From positions 4,064,411 through 4,128,410 of the forward strand of contig OZ025875.1 in the NCBI GenBank assembly GCA_964019415.1: a stretch of DNA of 64,000 nt. The letters run 5' to 3'. Positions 24,001 through 46,669 of this stretch are shown here, in pieces. How positions within the stretch are numbered: the stretch's first letter is position 1; every line of letters begins with the position of its first letter. Under the pieces are notes generated by a model. That model searched no databases and was not told the DNA's origin. It saw nothing but the letters and a program-made list of their open reading frames with translations. This DNA is from Ianthella basta. Lineage: Eukaryota > Porifera > Demospongiae > Verongiida > Ianthellidae. The position numbers and the translations under genes are program-made.

Positions 24001-24874
24001 AGGTCCCTGTCTTCGCCACTGCCAAAGAATCTGTCAGTGCCTGAAATATTGCCACATCATTTATCGCAGGCTCTACCTGTACCATTATTCCTGCCATCCC
24101 CACTGAGCCTGCTACAACCATAGACCCTGCCACTGCCCCTGCCACTGCCTTTGGCCCTGCTCCTGCCAATGCCAACACCACTACCATCAACACTGCCATC
24201 GCCATCACCATTGCTGTTACCATTGTCAATTCTCTTGCTCCTGTCACAATCACAGTCAGTGTAAGTACAACTGCATCTATCCCAGTCCATACCACCACCA
24301 GGAACACTGCACATGATGTTAGTATTCCTGCCCCTGCCATGACCTTTGCAACCATCTTCATTCTCAACTTCCTTGGCAATCTTGGAGGTGTATCATCGTC
24401 TTGCCTCAGACACAGTGTTATAATAAGCAAATGCAAGCAGAAACACACCAGGCTTGCAATTTCCTGCCTGACCTCTGTTATATGCATACCCACTTCCAAA
24501 ATCATCATTGCAAACACCAGTACTGCCAAAGCCACCAAAGTTGGCCATGCTGCAGCCATCTTGGTAATGAAACTTTGCCAATCTACCAAGCATCCCTTAC
24601 TTCGCTGGTCTACCCTGCACCCTGCAAGGATGAGCTCCTTGACAACATAATCATGGCCTCTGATGCTTGCCATCATCAGTGGTGTGTGACCTCTGTGAAA
24701 GTGGTTCACATCACAGCCTGCTCTGATAACCGACTTCACTGCGTCCAAGTCACCCCTGTCGCATGCATGCCACAGGATTTCACTTCGAGCAACTGGGGTT
24801 AGCCCTTCAAAATCAGTCCCCGGTTGATCCATTGCAGTATTGTAATCCTTATCAGGTACAGTGGCCTTTGGCAT
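21055..24874 (-). CDS. Ankyrin - hydrophobic array - ankyrin - Roc-COR protein with CARD-like C-terminal exon, copy B
   Basis: Exon 24874-21700 encodes ankyrin repeats (about 30-92), an Ala/Val-rich hydrophobic array (about 100-405), another ankyrin repeat (MTALHYAAWYNH, about 414), Roc with P-loop GNSECGKST (K487), DFAG (541) and SFLDQ (about 612), and a COR-like region (about 695-1000). The donor GTGAGT from 21699 lies at the same protein position and phase as in copy A. An acceptor (CCATTTAG, exon from 21333) joins in frame to 21333-21055, encoding FREQFIDEMDANAVVMDL, YNIISEGEQRRISM and AFETVCDLV. This is the helical pattern of a CARD death fold, so the protein probably links a GTPase switch to caspase- or adaptor-type signalling. 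The next donor lies in a (GT)n tract; later exons are not found. The hydrophobic array is about 100 residues longer than in copy A. Confidence 0.88.
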
Positions 24875-25005
24875 GCACTCCTACCTCTCACTTCAGTGTT
24901 TGTCCCGGATTATACTTCAGCTACAACAGAGCACTGCCTGTAGATGAGGATATTGCAACGTATATACAAATAATTTTTATGTTGAGAATACAGTTGCTGC
25001 ACTAA

Positions 25006-26340
25006 GAATTACTTTATGGTTTAGCTCATTCTTACACACACAGCTATGCATGTACAGTATACTCTGCAGGCAATTGCTGAGAAATGCCTATGAGTGAAAG
25101 ATAATACACTTGGGGTGTAAAATAATATACACCTGTGGTTTCATTAGACTCAACACACTTGTGGTGTAAAATATATAGCAATTGCTCTATATGCTTCGCT
25201 ATACAGAAATATTTCTCCCTGTATATAAAAATGTTTAATTAAGCAATTAAACAGAGGGAAATTTAGGCAACTGTGTCAGTGTTTGTTTCTCTGTGTATGT
25301 ATGTGTGTGTGCTAGCCTACCTGCGTAGGTGTCCAAGCCAGACTCCAGTATAGAACAGTTACAGATGGGAAATCTTGAAGTCCTAATGTAGCAATACGTA
25401 TAAGATCCAAACTACCACAGCTACACTGTTGACACTGTTAGGTAGCATACGAAAGCCAATCCGTTTCCTGCCCCATAGCTGCACCCCTAGCTGTATTTAT
25501 ATGCTGCTGTAGCCGTGCTCTTGCATGTACTCGTGCACAGAGCTAGCTAGCCTACCTGTCTGGGGTTGGGTCGCTGTTAGTTGACTGATGACATACTGGC
25601 TTCTTCCCAAGCCCACAGGTACAGGATGCATTAAATAATTACAGCCCACACTCAGGCTTCGGGGTAATCACTGGACACACCACTGTGCAGTCCAAACATC
25701 TAGCAAGTGAAGTACATCAAAGTAGCTATAGCATACGATCATACCAAATCCAAGCCCATGACTTTCCCCAGCTGTGAACCCCTATGACTGCGCATGTGCT
25801 GACATACATATGTCCTTGTGTGTATACACAACAGTGCATACCTGTCAATGGGGTTAATTGGGTCTACTGTAATTGCATTACGCTGAAGCTTCAATGATTG
25901 ATGGACCACATACTGACTGAGAATGCATGCTCCGGATCATGATCAATGATTGTAGCATGTTCCCAATCATGATCATGAATCCTGCAAACTAATACGCAGG
26001 GGAGGGGGGTGGGGAGGAAGGTGTTACATTATACCCCCCACTCATTGGATATGCTGGTAGAAGCCACACATCTTGTAATTGATGTACATACTGTGCTAAC
26101 TGGTATCCACCGCACTTGTATTGGTTATGTACAACTGGTATACAGTATAACATGTGTGTGTGTTTGACTTGAATGTACGTAGTTAGCTAGCAAAGAGCTC
26201 GAGCATCCATGCAACCAAAACAGCATACGTAAGCTGAACAATAGCACCATTGGTCACCTACGTACAAGCACAGATTACTTGCAAACACAGCACACTGTCC
26301 CCTATGAAGTGGTGTAACAAGCTGCACTCCTAGCTACATT
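25006..26340. other. Intergenic stretch between ROCO copy B and calnexin
   Basis: No coding frame, RNA or mobile element is supported. Two related short blocks, 'CACTTGGGGTGTAAAATAAT' (about 25108-25127) and 'CACTTGTGGTGTAAAATATA' (about 25157-25176), form an imperfect direct repeat. The promoter of copy B should lie in the first few hundred bases. Confidence 0.4.
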
Positions 26341-26351
26341 GGTTGGTTCTC

Positions 26352-37366
<11,015 letters not shown>

Positions 37367-37951
37367 GACACAGCGTGTTCCAAGGACGGCTGTAGGCCAA
37401 GGGGACAGTGGGACAGGGCAGGCGGTGCTGTACGTGTGCATAGCAGCACATGTGTGGAGCCATTGAGGTCTCCACAGGCATGACTACCACTGAAGGGCAT
37501 TGTCTAGCACAGCCAGACCCTTTCAAGCGATTGTTATACAATAATCAGTGACTACTGTGTGAGAAGTTGACACTTATTTAAGGAGCGGAACAAAAGATGA
37601 CGTTATGTTGCAAGCTCAACAGATTAATATAAAACAACACTGAAACACAGGCCATTAAACAAATACTACGTTCGTAGAGTGCTCCATGATAAAGGTATCA
37701 TATAAAATCTGTGAATGTAGCTACAATCTTCTTAAAGCTGACACGCGCGCAATGCGACAGCACCAAATCAAGGACTCAAACTTGGGGCACCTAAGCTAAA
37801 ACAGACCTCAACTCAGCAAACAAAGTTGATCCCTTACTTGGGGAAATAGATGACTGGAAGGCTTTGGTTTTCAGGATGGTTTGCAGGCGGGAAACGCGTT
37901 GCACGTGTTCAGAGGCGTGGTTTAGTGAATAAGGAAAACCGGCAAATTTAA
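37367..37951. promoter_or_regulatory. Shared 5' region of calnexin and the ANAPC15-like gene
   Basis: 585 bp separate the two divergent start codons. No TATA box is obvious near either gene. The half nearer the ANAPC15-like gene is GC-richer (CGCGCG at about 37744). The layout suggests a bidirectional promoter (inference). Confidence 0.45.
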
Positions 37952-38668
37952 ATGGCTGCCGGGCTTGGCCCTGTGTTGCAGCCTCCTCCCTCCAGGCAGT
38001 TGAAGATAAGGAAGGGATTCTTGGATATAGCGGATCTCCAAGAGCAAGAGCTGGACTACAACCAGTGGGTAGGTATAAGGCTAGCAGACGATGTAGTTAG
38101 GATAGACAACTAAGTGGTGTGTGTTGTCAGTTTGTGCCGCCATTCAGGCCTGGTTGGACACTTAGAATGGATAACACAGCATATATTGAACCTGACATAA
38201 TGACGGCTTTTAATTTGCATTTTAAGTGCCTATAGCATGAATCACACTCTTCAGTGCTTAAAACACTTACTCTGTGCATGTCTTTTGAGTGTGTACCATT
38301 ATGTTTCTGACCGATGCACACACTTGTTACTTGGTTTCTAGGCAAATGCTGTTGCAGACAAGAACACTAACCTTCCTCCCTTGGGACTACTGAATGCTCC
38401 ACCGGTACAAGTGGAGGGAGAAGGCGAGGATGAGAGAGAAGAGGAGGAGGAGGAGGAGGGCAACCTTCCCTCTTCAAATATGAGTGATGATGATGGGTCA
38501 TACTCGTTCAGTGCACACGCAGTGATTGCTGATAATCCAGATGACAGTCAGTTTCTGGACGCTGACGATGACTTACAGGAAGATAGCGACTTTGATGCTG
38601 ATGATTTGGATGAAGAACCCTTTCAAGTCCTCCGCTCTGACGACGAGGAGGAGGAAGAGGACCATTGA
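37952..38668 (+). CDS. ANAPC15: ANAPC15-like subunit of the anaphase-promoting complex
   Basis: Two exons: 37952-38068 and 38342-38668, joined in phase 0 (donor GTAGGT, acceptor TTTCTAG); 147 aa. After a basic N-terminus (RQLKIRKGFLDIADL), the segment DLQEQELDYNQW / ANAVADKNTNLPPLG matches the conserved APC15 pattern (E-L-Q-x-Q-E ... A-W ... I-A-E-K-D-N-N-L-x-P-I-G). The rest is a long Asp/Glu-rich tail, as in human ANAPC15 (121 aa). APC15 helps the mitotic checkpoint complex turn over on APC/C, so checkpoint silencing can proceed. The conserved core is short, so orthology is likely but not certain. It is head-to-head with calnexin and convergent with the LEM-kinase gene. Confidence 0.72.
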
Positions 38669-39570
38669 CTGCTCCCACATTCACTTCACTTTATTGCATC
38701 CTTTCACATGTGACCTATGTTGGGTCCTCCTCCACCCTTTGCTGTTGTTTTCTGTGTGTGTTTGGTGGTATCCTTCTATTTCTGTATCTGACTACTGATG
38801 AATCTTTCAGCCCATTAACTACCCTTTCATTCCCTTCATTCATATCTTTGAAGTCGTGCTTTGGTGTGTGTATAATGTACTGTGTGTAGGTATGTAGCTA
38901 CGTATCTTGTAAATTTCTTGTAAAAATTCTTGGATCTTAATGTTACTTGACTGAACAGATGAGCCATACTCCTCCAAGCACACCCACAGCATGCACTAGT
39001 TGCGTGCATGGCCAGGTCTGCAGTGCATGCATGTATGTGCTCTGGAGTACAAGGAACTATGTATGTATAGGCAGATATGTATTGCATGCTGTACTATAGG
39101 TATATAATTATAGTCTGGTAAATAGCCCTATAGACCCACTTCCATGCAGCCATTTTATACTGTGCAAATGGCAGAAGATGCAGGCCATGCATGCAGTTGC
39201 ATGCTAAGCAGCAACATACATACATAGATATAGATTCACACTCAATAATTTAATTATGTTTTCAAGAAATCACTAATGGTAGTCTGTCAATTGACTACTA
39301 GTTCCAGCTGAATTAATATTATTGCCTGCAGCCGATGAGAAATATAATTATGTATTAAGTGCATGCATGCAGTTTACATATAATTATAATTGCACTTCTT
39401 CCTTAGTTCACATGTTTCAGAGTTATATACAATTATAGAGGCATTCGAATTTTTAATTCACACAAACACAATTTAATCCCAACATCAAATATAGCACCAA
39501 TTAATACACAGTTCTGTATGTATGCAAACGCTACACATGCATGTGTGTTAGATCGTATGCATGCAGACAG

Positions 39571-41187
39571 CTAGTTCATGCATGCCTTAAGGTGCTGGAC
39601 TAGATCTTGTGCTGAAGGCCTCTTCTCTGGGTCCTCAGCTGTGCAGGCAGCATAGACTGCCCTCAGCGGGGAAGGAGTGGAGAGTGGAAGGCTCAAGTGA
39701 CCAACACGAGGCAACTGACCAGTGATAACTTCCCACAGAATAATCCCAAAGCTCCATATGTCAATCTTCTCAGTTGCCCTCTTGCGATACACCACTTCGG
39801 GAGCAGCCCATGCCACGGTGAACCCTTTCTGTGCCGTCATGTCAGATTCTGCCTTTGTGCGTGCCAGGCCTACATCCGCCAGCTTGGCAATGCCGTCTTG
39901 AAGGAGAATGTTCGGGCTCTTAATGTCCCTGTGCACAACCAGAGGCTTGCGGGAGTGGAGGTAGTTGATCCCTGAAGCAATGCCCAGCGTCACCTCCCCA
40001 CCATACACACCAGACCACTTGTACTGGTTGGTCAGCCGCCTGAGAGCAGTAAAGAGGTCCATTTGCATGAGTTCCGTCACCATGTAAACTGCAGATGGGT
40101 CGATGCAGGCCCCGTAGAACTGCACAATGTGTCTGTGCCTCAGCTTGCTAATCATATCAATCTCCCTCTTAAACTGATCCACAAAGAAAGGGGAGTGGAG
40201 GTGGACCACCTTCACAGCCACTTCGTCTACACCTCCCATTATAGCTTTATACACTACACCAAAGCCACCTTTACCAATGCTCCATAATTGTCCATCTGCC
40301 CGTCTGCATACTTGAACATCTCCAGGGTTCAACTCCCAATCATAGGGTTGGGGGGTGGGCTGATTTTGTCTGGATGGCCCAGGTCTCCCGTGCTGCCGTG
40401 GTGGAGAGATCTCCTCCCGCATGGGAGATCGGTTGAGTTGTCGCTCCACATCAGCATGTAGCTCTTCCCCAAGAGCAGACAGTGAGTTCTGAACACCTGC
40501 TTCTGGCGCTACTGGCTGGTGGCCAAACAGGCCCTTCACCTTCTCGTAACCCTTTTGAAGAAACCCGGGGACAATGGATGTTAGAGAAAGTGAGCTTCCT
40601 ACACCCTGTCCACTGGGAATTGGAGGCACACGGAAGGTGAACCCTGACCCACCAGACTGCTGCCTCCCTGTTGCCTCACCAACAGACATGCTACTCTCTA
40701 AATCAGACGGACTCTCCTCATCGCTTACAGCTAGGAGGTTGGCAGGTTGGTCTTGCCTGTCATCGACCAAAGCAGTGACTCGGGCTACTGGTCTTTGTCT
40801 TCCCTCACTAGAGGGCACACTGGAGTCCATATCGTCCTCTTGGCTGCATGGCGACTGCATCCTGTTGGACATCATGGTAGAGATTGCTATTCTTTCTTTC
40901 CTCCTCCTCTCCCTTACATCTCCAGACCTTTGTTGTGCTGGTGGAATTCGTCTGGGAACAGGCTTTGGTCTTGCGACAGCTGGTCTCCTCTGCACAGCAG
41001 GAGGCTTACGCTGAGGTTCAACACGAGGTTTCTTGGCAGCAGGATGGGAAATACCCTGTCCCACTCTCTTTTTCATAAGCTTCTTTTCATATAGAGGACG
41101 AGTGGTGGATGTGATGGGGCCTACTGACACCCCTGCTGCTCTGAGTTGCTCCAGCAACTCATCATTGGTTAACTGTGATACTGCCAT
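39571..41187 (-). CDS. LEM-domain / tyrosine-kinase-like protein kinase fusion
   Basis: A single coding exon of 538 aa. The start at 41187 (MAVSQL) follows a good acceptor (TTGCTCCAG), implying an upstream non-coding exon that probably ends at a GTAAGT donor near 41427. Residues about 5-41 are a textbook LEM domain (LTNDELLEQLRAAGVSVGPI, TTRPLYEKKL). A 250-residue Pro/Ser/Arg-rich linker follows. The kinase runs about 290-538: GKGGFGVVYKA, VAVKVV, HRDIKSPNILL (about 417), APE, and SFGIILWEVITG. The Mg-binding motif is DVG rather than DFG (about 438). LEM domains bind BAF at chromatin and the nuclear envelope; TKL-type kinases signal in stress and immune pathways. A fusion of the two is unusual. 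No membrane segment is visible. Confidence 0.92.
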   Translation of the reverse strand: MAVSQLTNDELLEQLRAAGVSVGPITSTTRPLYEKKLMKKRVGQGISHPAAKKPRVEPQRKPPAVQRRPAVARPKPVPRRIPPAQQRSGDVRERRRKERIAISTMMSNRMQSPCSQEDDMDSSVPSSEGRQRPVARVTALVDDRQDQPANLLAVSDEESPSDLESSMSVGEATGRQQSGGSGFTFRVPPIPSGQGVGSSLSLTSIVPGFLQKGYEKVKGLFGHQPVAPEAGVQNSLSALGEELHADVERQLNRSPMREEISPPRQHGRPGPSRQNQPTPQPYDWELNPGDVQVCRRADGQLWSIGKGGFGVVYKAIMGGVDEVAVKVVHLHSPFFVDQFKREIDMISKLRHRHIVQFYGACIDPSAVYMVTELMQMDLFTALRRLTNQYKWSGVYGGEVTLGIASGINYLHSRKPLVVHRDIKSPNILLQDGIAKLADVGLARTKAESDMTAQKGFTVAWAAPEVVYRKRATEKIDIWSFGIILWEVITGQLPRVGHLSLPLSTPSPLRAVYAACTAEDPEKRPSAQDLVQHLKACMN

Positions 41188-41571
41188 ATTCACCTGGAGC
41201 AAAATGCAAGAATACAGTAAAACATACACCTGTTGTAAGGTATTAAACAGCCATCAGTGTAGCTCGCCCGTTGAAGTCAGTTGATCCGCCACATACTCAA
41301 ATAACACATCTTCGCTACAAGGTGAATCAATGTCATAGGTTTTCAAGGCTCCGAAGTTTGAGAGAGAAACGTTTTCTTCATGATTAAAATTTTGCATACC
41401 AGTACTAGTAACAAACATACGACTTACCAATTCGCAGAGCCATAGAAGGAGCTATGGCACAAAAGCATACGCGTTCGGTCACTGTTGCCCTCGGTAGACG
41501 CCTACACACAGCGGAAAGTCGGGAGTTTCCCCGCTCAATAGAGTAATATGATTGGTCACACCTTCGGCAAA
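41188..41571. promoter_or_regulatory. Divergent 5' region of LEM-kinase and CCDC134 genes
   Basis: 384 bp separate the start codons. The minus strand contains a probable 5'UTR exon of the LEM-kinase gene ending at a GTAAGT donor near 41427. A short upstream ATG in that exon is out of frame with the main ORF after splicing. No TATA box is obvious. Confidence 0.45.
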
Positions 41572-44500
41572 ATGGGCAGGGTTCTACTCGTGATGCTACA
41601 CTGCTGCTTGCTATTGCTGGCGGTGTACGCGAGTACAGTGCTGAATGGCGCGAAAGAGGAAGAGAGCAGCAGCCCAGGACCTGTGGAAGACAAGGAATAT
41701 GTACTCTGTATCCACTCACTGGGGCAGCCTTGGGTCCGGTGTACTGTGGCAGTGGTGTCTAGTAGCTGCTGTAGGTCTGTCTAGCTGTGGATTCCTGTCA
41801 CTCCATCTTTTGGTTGCTGTCACGTACCACATGATAGAGGTGACAAGTGCAGGACAGCTAGTATGGCTTGCTAGACCATCCCAAATCAGCTCCAACATTG
41901 GAGACATGGAAGGATGAGGACCTTGCCTTTCGAATTCCACCCCCAGGCCTATCAGCACCTACACATAGGGGATCTATAAGCCAGAACAGTAAAACAGCTG
42001 AACTTGTCTCTTTACTTGGAAGTCCACTACAGTGGACATGTTGTATGTATGAAGAGGTTGGGTCAGATTGGTCAGCCAGGACCCAGTCCCACTTCCAGAC
42101 ACTATGTGTACATACATATATTATTGTACAATAGCCAGTGCTGGCGTCATAAACTGGACAGATAGGTCTGACTCGCAAGACTAGCACTAGATATGATAGT
42201 GGTGGGATGTCGGCTCTTCTGTGCATCTGGTCGTTAGCTCCACCAAGTGCAGTCCTTAGCTTGCACCCCACTCTGTTCAGTCACAAGGCTCTTCTTGCAC
42301 AAGCGCAAGGAGCAGTTGAAGGCAGCAGCCGAGCTGAGGGGGAAAGACGACTATGCAAAGCAGTATGAACTGGCAAAGACAATGCTGACCGCCATGTTCA
42401 AGGTACCTATCTCTTGTGTGTGTTGTGCTTCACGCAGCTCTCTGATCAGCCTAGCCTCATGTAGCTGACTGCTATTCCTGTCTCCATTTTTAATGCTGAT
42501 GTCATCACCTGAGCAATGATGTCAGCATATAAAATGGTAGTCTGATGTAGCCCAGACCCATGACAGCATACAAAGTGGAGGCTGGAAGTGGTCTGGCTTG
42601 AGACTAATGAAATGGAGGCTGGAATGGCAGTTGACTACGAGAGACTAGGCCAGCCCCAGTGTTCAGCTCCATACGTATGTATCTACATACACGTATGCAA
42701 AGATGTAGTAAGCAATGTTGCTGTTGGTGATGTGAAGCTAGCATCATGTTGACTTGGTCTTCTTGAAGAGTACTTATGTCCTAGGTGACCAATGCCAATG
42801 CACTCTATGTACGTCCATTCTCTGAATTTGGAAAAGAAGCTCCTTCTCTTTTCTACTCTCTTCTCTTTTGTACTTCAGGTATTGGTGGAGTCGTGGACAA
42901 CAGTGAATGAGACAGGCCTCAAGCCTCCTCAGCAGGTGCTGCCAGATGACCCAAAGTCCAAGGAAGGTACGTGGAGGAGAAGGCATGCTTGGACAATATC
43001 ACAGTGCAGGGCCGTAGCACCCAGTCCGGCCGGTCCAGCCATGGCTGGACCGGTTTTTGCTGCTGGAACAAAAATTCTAAATATTGAAGATATGCATTTA
43101 AAACACACTTTCAAATTGGGAGGGGGGGTACTGGCCTAAGGTTAAACAACGTTCTGAAAACAGAGTGGTCTTGTTACAGTGTTGCAGGGGTTAGTTTGAA
43201 CAAGGAATACCCAGATACTTAGTCCTCTAACCAACCTTAACGCCAGCAGCCATTTTACGGATGTCGCATGACGTTTTTTGACGTTTTCTGATACATAAAA
43301 TGGTGTGTTAATCGATCACCATGCAAAATCAGACAGCACGGTAGCGCTTCAGCCATGTACAGCGGATTTATGCAACCTTGCAACAGTTCCCACGCCATGG
43401 ACAGTTGTTACCTGGGATACGGACTGGTACTGTAGTCACCTATTATATATCACCTGTTCGTATCCTAGGTAACGACTACCCAGGTGTGGGAACTGTTGCA
43501 AGGTTGCATAAATCCGCTGTACATGGATGTATGCATGCAGCATGGTGGTATATATTTGTACATGGGAACATGTACGTACGTAGCTTGAATGGGCATATGC
43601 ATGCAATAGGATACGTAGTCTCCTGTGGCAACCCTAGCTATTGCACACTCACATGTACACTTGCACTATAATACGCAGGCGGAGAAACAGGGGATGGTAG
43701 CAAGACTCCAAGCGCGGCAAAATGTAGGCAGATGTAGGGATGGTGAAAACGCATTCAAAGTCAGCGCATGTTAATGACCTGGGTTTTGCATGGACCAGCC
43801 CTCCTTGTTGCATGGACCGGCTGGCCCCCCTCTTTGCATGGACCAGCCCTCCTCCTGATTTTGGAGGAAACATTTTTACACACCCTTTGCATTGATGATG
43901 TCTTCTAGTCAAGGGAAGGAGAGATTTGTGCTGCCTAGCATCAGAGAGACAGCCGAAAAAACACTAGATTTCAATTTTTAATGCGCTATCTTCTTATTTC
44001 AATGCATTGTATTACCTGTTACATGGCACTTGATCGCCTTTCCTGCTGTAAGTGCCTGTTGGTCTATGTTACATTTAATCATACTCATTGAAGTGTTGAT
44101 GGGCCTAGAATTGCTCCAAAAGTACTCACAGAACATCTAAATTTCTAACTTTTCCTGGGGGGCATGCCCCCAGCCCCCCTAGTTTCGGTCACGTCATCTA
44201 TGGCCTGACCGGTTTTATCTTGGTGCTACAGCCCTGCAGTGTTATGGGCTTGAGAGCATATGTACTCCACAGCTTAGTACAGTAGATGGGACAGTAAATA
44301 TGTACTAATAAATATTGAATAAGGATAGCATCGCATAAATTACTCTGAATTTACTAACAGTATAATAATTATGTATAATTATTGGAGAGTGTTGAAATTG
44401 TTTAAGGCACTGGCGGCGTGCAATGAATTGTAAAAAGAGTCTGTTTTGTGTGAGGCACACAGTCACTGCACCAGATGTGAGGTCATGACATGTTACAGAC

Positions 44501-46592
44501 TGTGCCACATGCCAAGCACTCTCCTCTGTGGCTCCTCCTCCTCCTCTGTGTCTCCTATTTCTCTGTGTCTCCTCCTCTGTGTCTCCTCCTCCTCTCTGTC
44601 TCCTCCTCCTCCTCTGTGTCTCCTCCTCCTCTGTGTCTCCTCCTCCTCTGTGTCTCCTCCTCCTTCTCTGTGTCTCCTCCTCCTCTGTGTCTCCTCCTCT
44701 GTGTCTCCTCCTCCTCCTCTGTGTCTCCTCCTCCTCTGTGTCTCCTCCTCCTCTGTGTCTCCTCCTCCTCCTCTGTGTCTCCTCCTCCTCCTCTGTGTCT
44801 CCTCATCCTCCTCTGTGTCTCCTCCTCCTCTGTGTCTCCTCATCCTCCTCTGTGTCTCCTCCTTCTCTGTGTCTCCTCCTCCTCTGTGTCTCCTCCTCCT
44901 CTTCTGTGTCTCCTCCTCCTCCTCTGTGTCTCCTCCTCCTCCTCTGTGTCTCCTCATCCTCCTCTGTGTCTCCTCCTCCTCCTCTGTGTCTCCTCCTCCT
45001 CTGTGTCTCCTCCTCCTCCTCTGTGTCTCCTCCTCCTCCTCCTCTGTGTCTCCTCATCCTCCTCTGTGTCTCCTCCTCCTCCTCTGTGTCTCCTCCTCCT
45101 CCTCTGTGTCTCCTCCTCCTCCTCTGTGTCTCCTCCTCCTCCTCTGTGTCTCCTCCTCCTCCTCCTCCTTCTCCTCCTCCTCTGTGTCTTCTCCTCCTCC
45201 TCTGTGTCTCCTCCTCCTCCTCCTCCTCCTCCTCTGTGTCTCCTTCTCCTCTGTGTCTCCTTCTCCTCTGTGTCTCCTCCTTCTCCTCTGTGTCTGTCTA
45301 GTGGTCAGCTCAGTGTTGGAGGTGACTGCGTTCATTGGAGACCTAGCTATACAGCTACCAGAGATAACAAGAAGTGTAAGTCATCAGCACACTGGCACAT
45401 TTGTGTTGGGTACATGCTGGGTAAGATGTAACAGCCTATAGCTGTGCACTGTTCCGTCACTCCATTGCATGGTGCAGTGGTTTCTGAATCACTTTTGTCA
45501 GTGTATGGAAAAGGCTTTTGGATTTCACAGCTGTGAGTGCTTTGTACTCATTCAAGCGATTCCAAAGGCTTGTTCCCTTTGTACACTGACAAGTGAGTCA
45601 GGATCTGCTGTGAATGTGTGGCTGTACCATACCATTATGGGATGGTCGTCAAACAGTAGCACCTTATCTGTAATGTGCACTTCCCTTTCAATGGAATTGG
45701 CTAATTCAATATTTTGTGTGATTTAGTTCAAAGAGGTTGACAGATGGGACCAGACGTATTGGTTTGCTTACTTCACAGTATTGCATGTGCCCTTGTTACA
45801 CAGCGTACCTATCCAGGTTAGCCGACTGAGTAGTGGAGGGTGGAAGGGCATGGCCTTGGAGGTGGCTGCTTCCTCCCGCTCGCTCACTTGTTCAGCTGTC
45901 CTGGATGTGGTGATGGCCAGTTCCATGTTGTGCTCACAGGTGCCTAAGCCCTTATTGGGCTAATGCAATGTTTCCATAATGCTATGCCCTGAGGACAGGC
46001 GTCGCTCAGTAGCTTCGTATGCATAAGTGCAGTCAGTGATTGGGGGAGGTAATGACTTTAGAGTAGGCAACATCGCATTAGCTCTTTCTTGCCCGTTCCA
46101 CCCTTGTGGCTGAGGCTCTCTTGAGGATAGCCTTTTCAAGCCAGGAGAAGGTATGTACATAGCATGCAGGACATTTACACAACTGTTCTATTTGTCGTCT
46201 GATAATGTCATACTTCGAAAGAGCTGCCCCACCAGTATTTTGAATACTGGCCACAGGAGTTACTACACTGTACGCAGACATCCTGTATGTGTGTATGCAT
46301 TACTGGATTAGTTGACTACTGTGTGTAGTGCCCCTCTGTTTGAGGTGCTCTTTATGGTGGTTTGTGATGTGTCCTGTGTGTGTGTGTGTGTGTGCAGATA
46401 TTCAAAAGGAACAAGCCGTGGAAGCCAGTGTTGGTGTGGTCTGTTGACTTCTGTAACAGCAGCAGTGTCTATCAGGACAGCAGCACACACTCACTGCATT
46501 TGAGATTGGTTAGAGGTTGTGTGTGTGGGAGGCGTGGGGGGTGTTGTGTGTGTGTGCGTGCGTGTGTGTGTGTGTGTGTGTGCGTGTGTGTG

Positions 46593-46669
<77 letters not shown>

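Noticed and set aside
44446..45441. Ser/Pro/Leu-rich frames up to 331 codons and antisense Arg/Glu-rich frames
   Set aside because: They arise from the TCTCCTCC minisatellite in CCDC134 intron 3. They have no conserved domain, and the flanking exons splice across the tract.
45727..45815. Candidate extra CCDC134 exon (KEVDRWDQTYWFAYF)
   Set aside because: Skipping it joins exon 4 to exon 5 in phase and matches the length and spacing of human CCDC134. Including it would add sequence with no counterpart.
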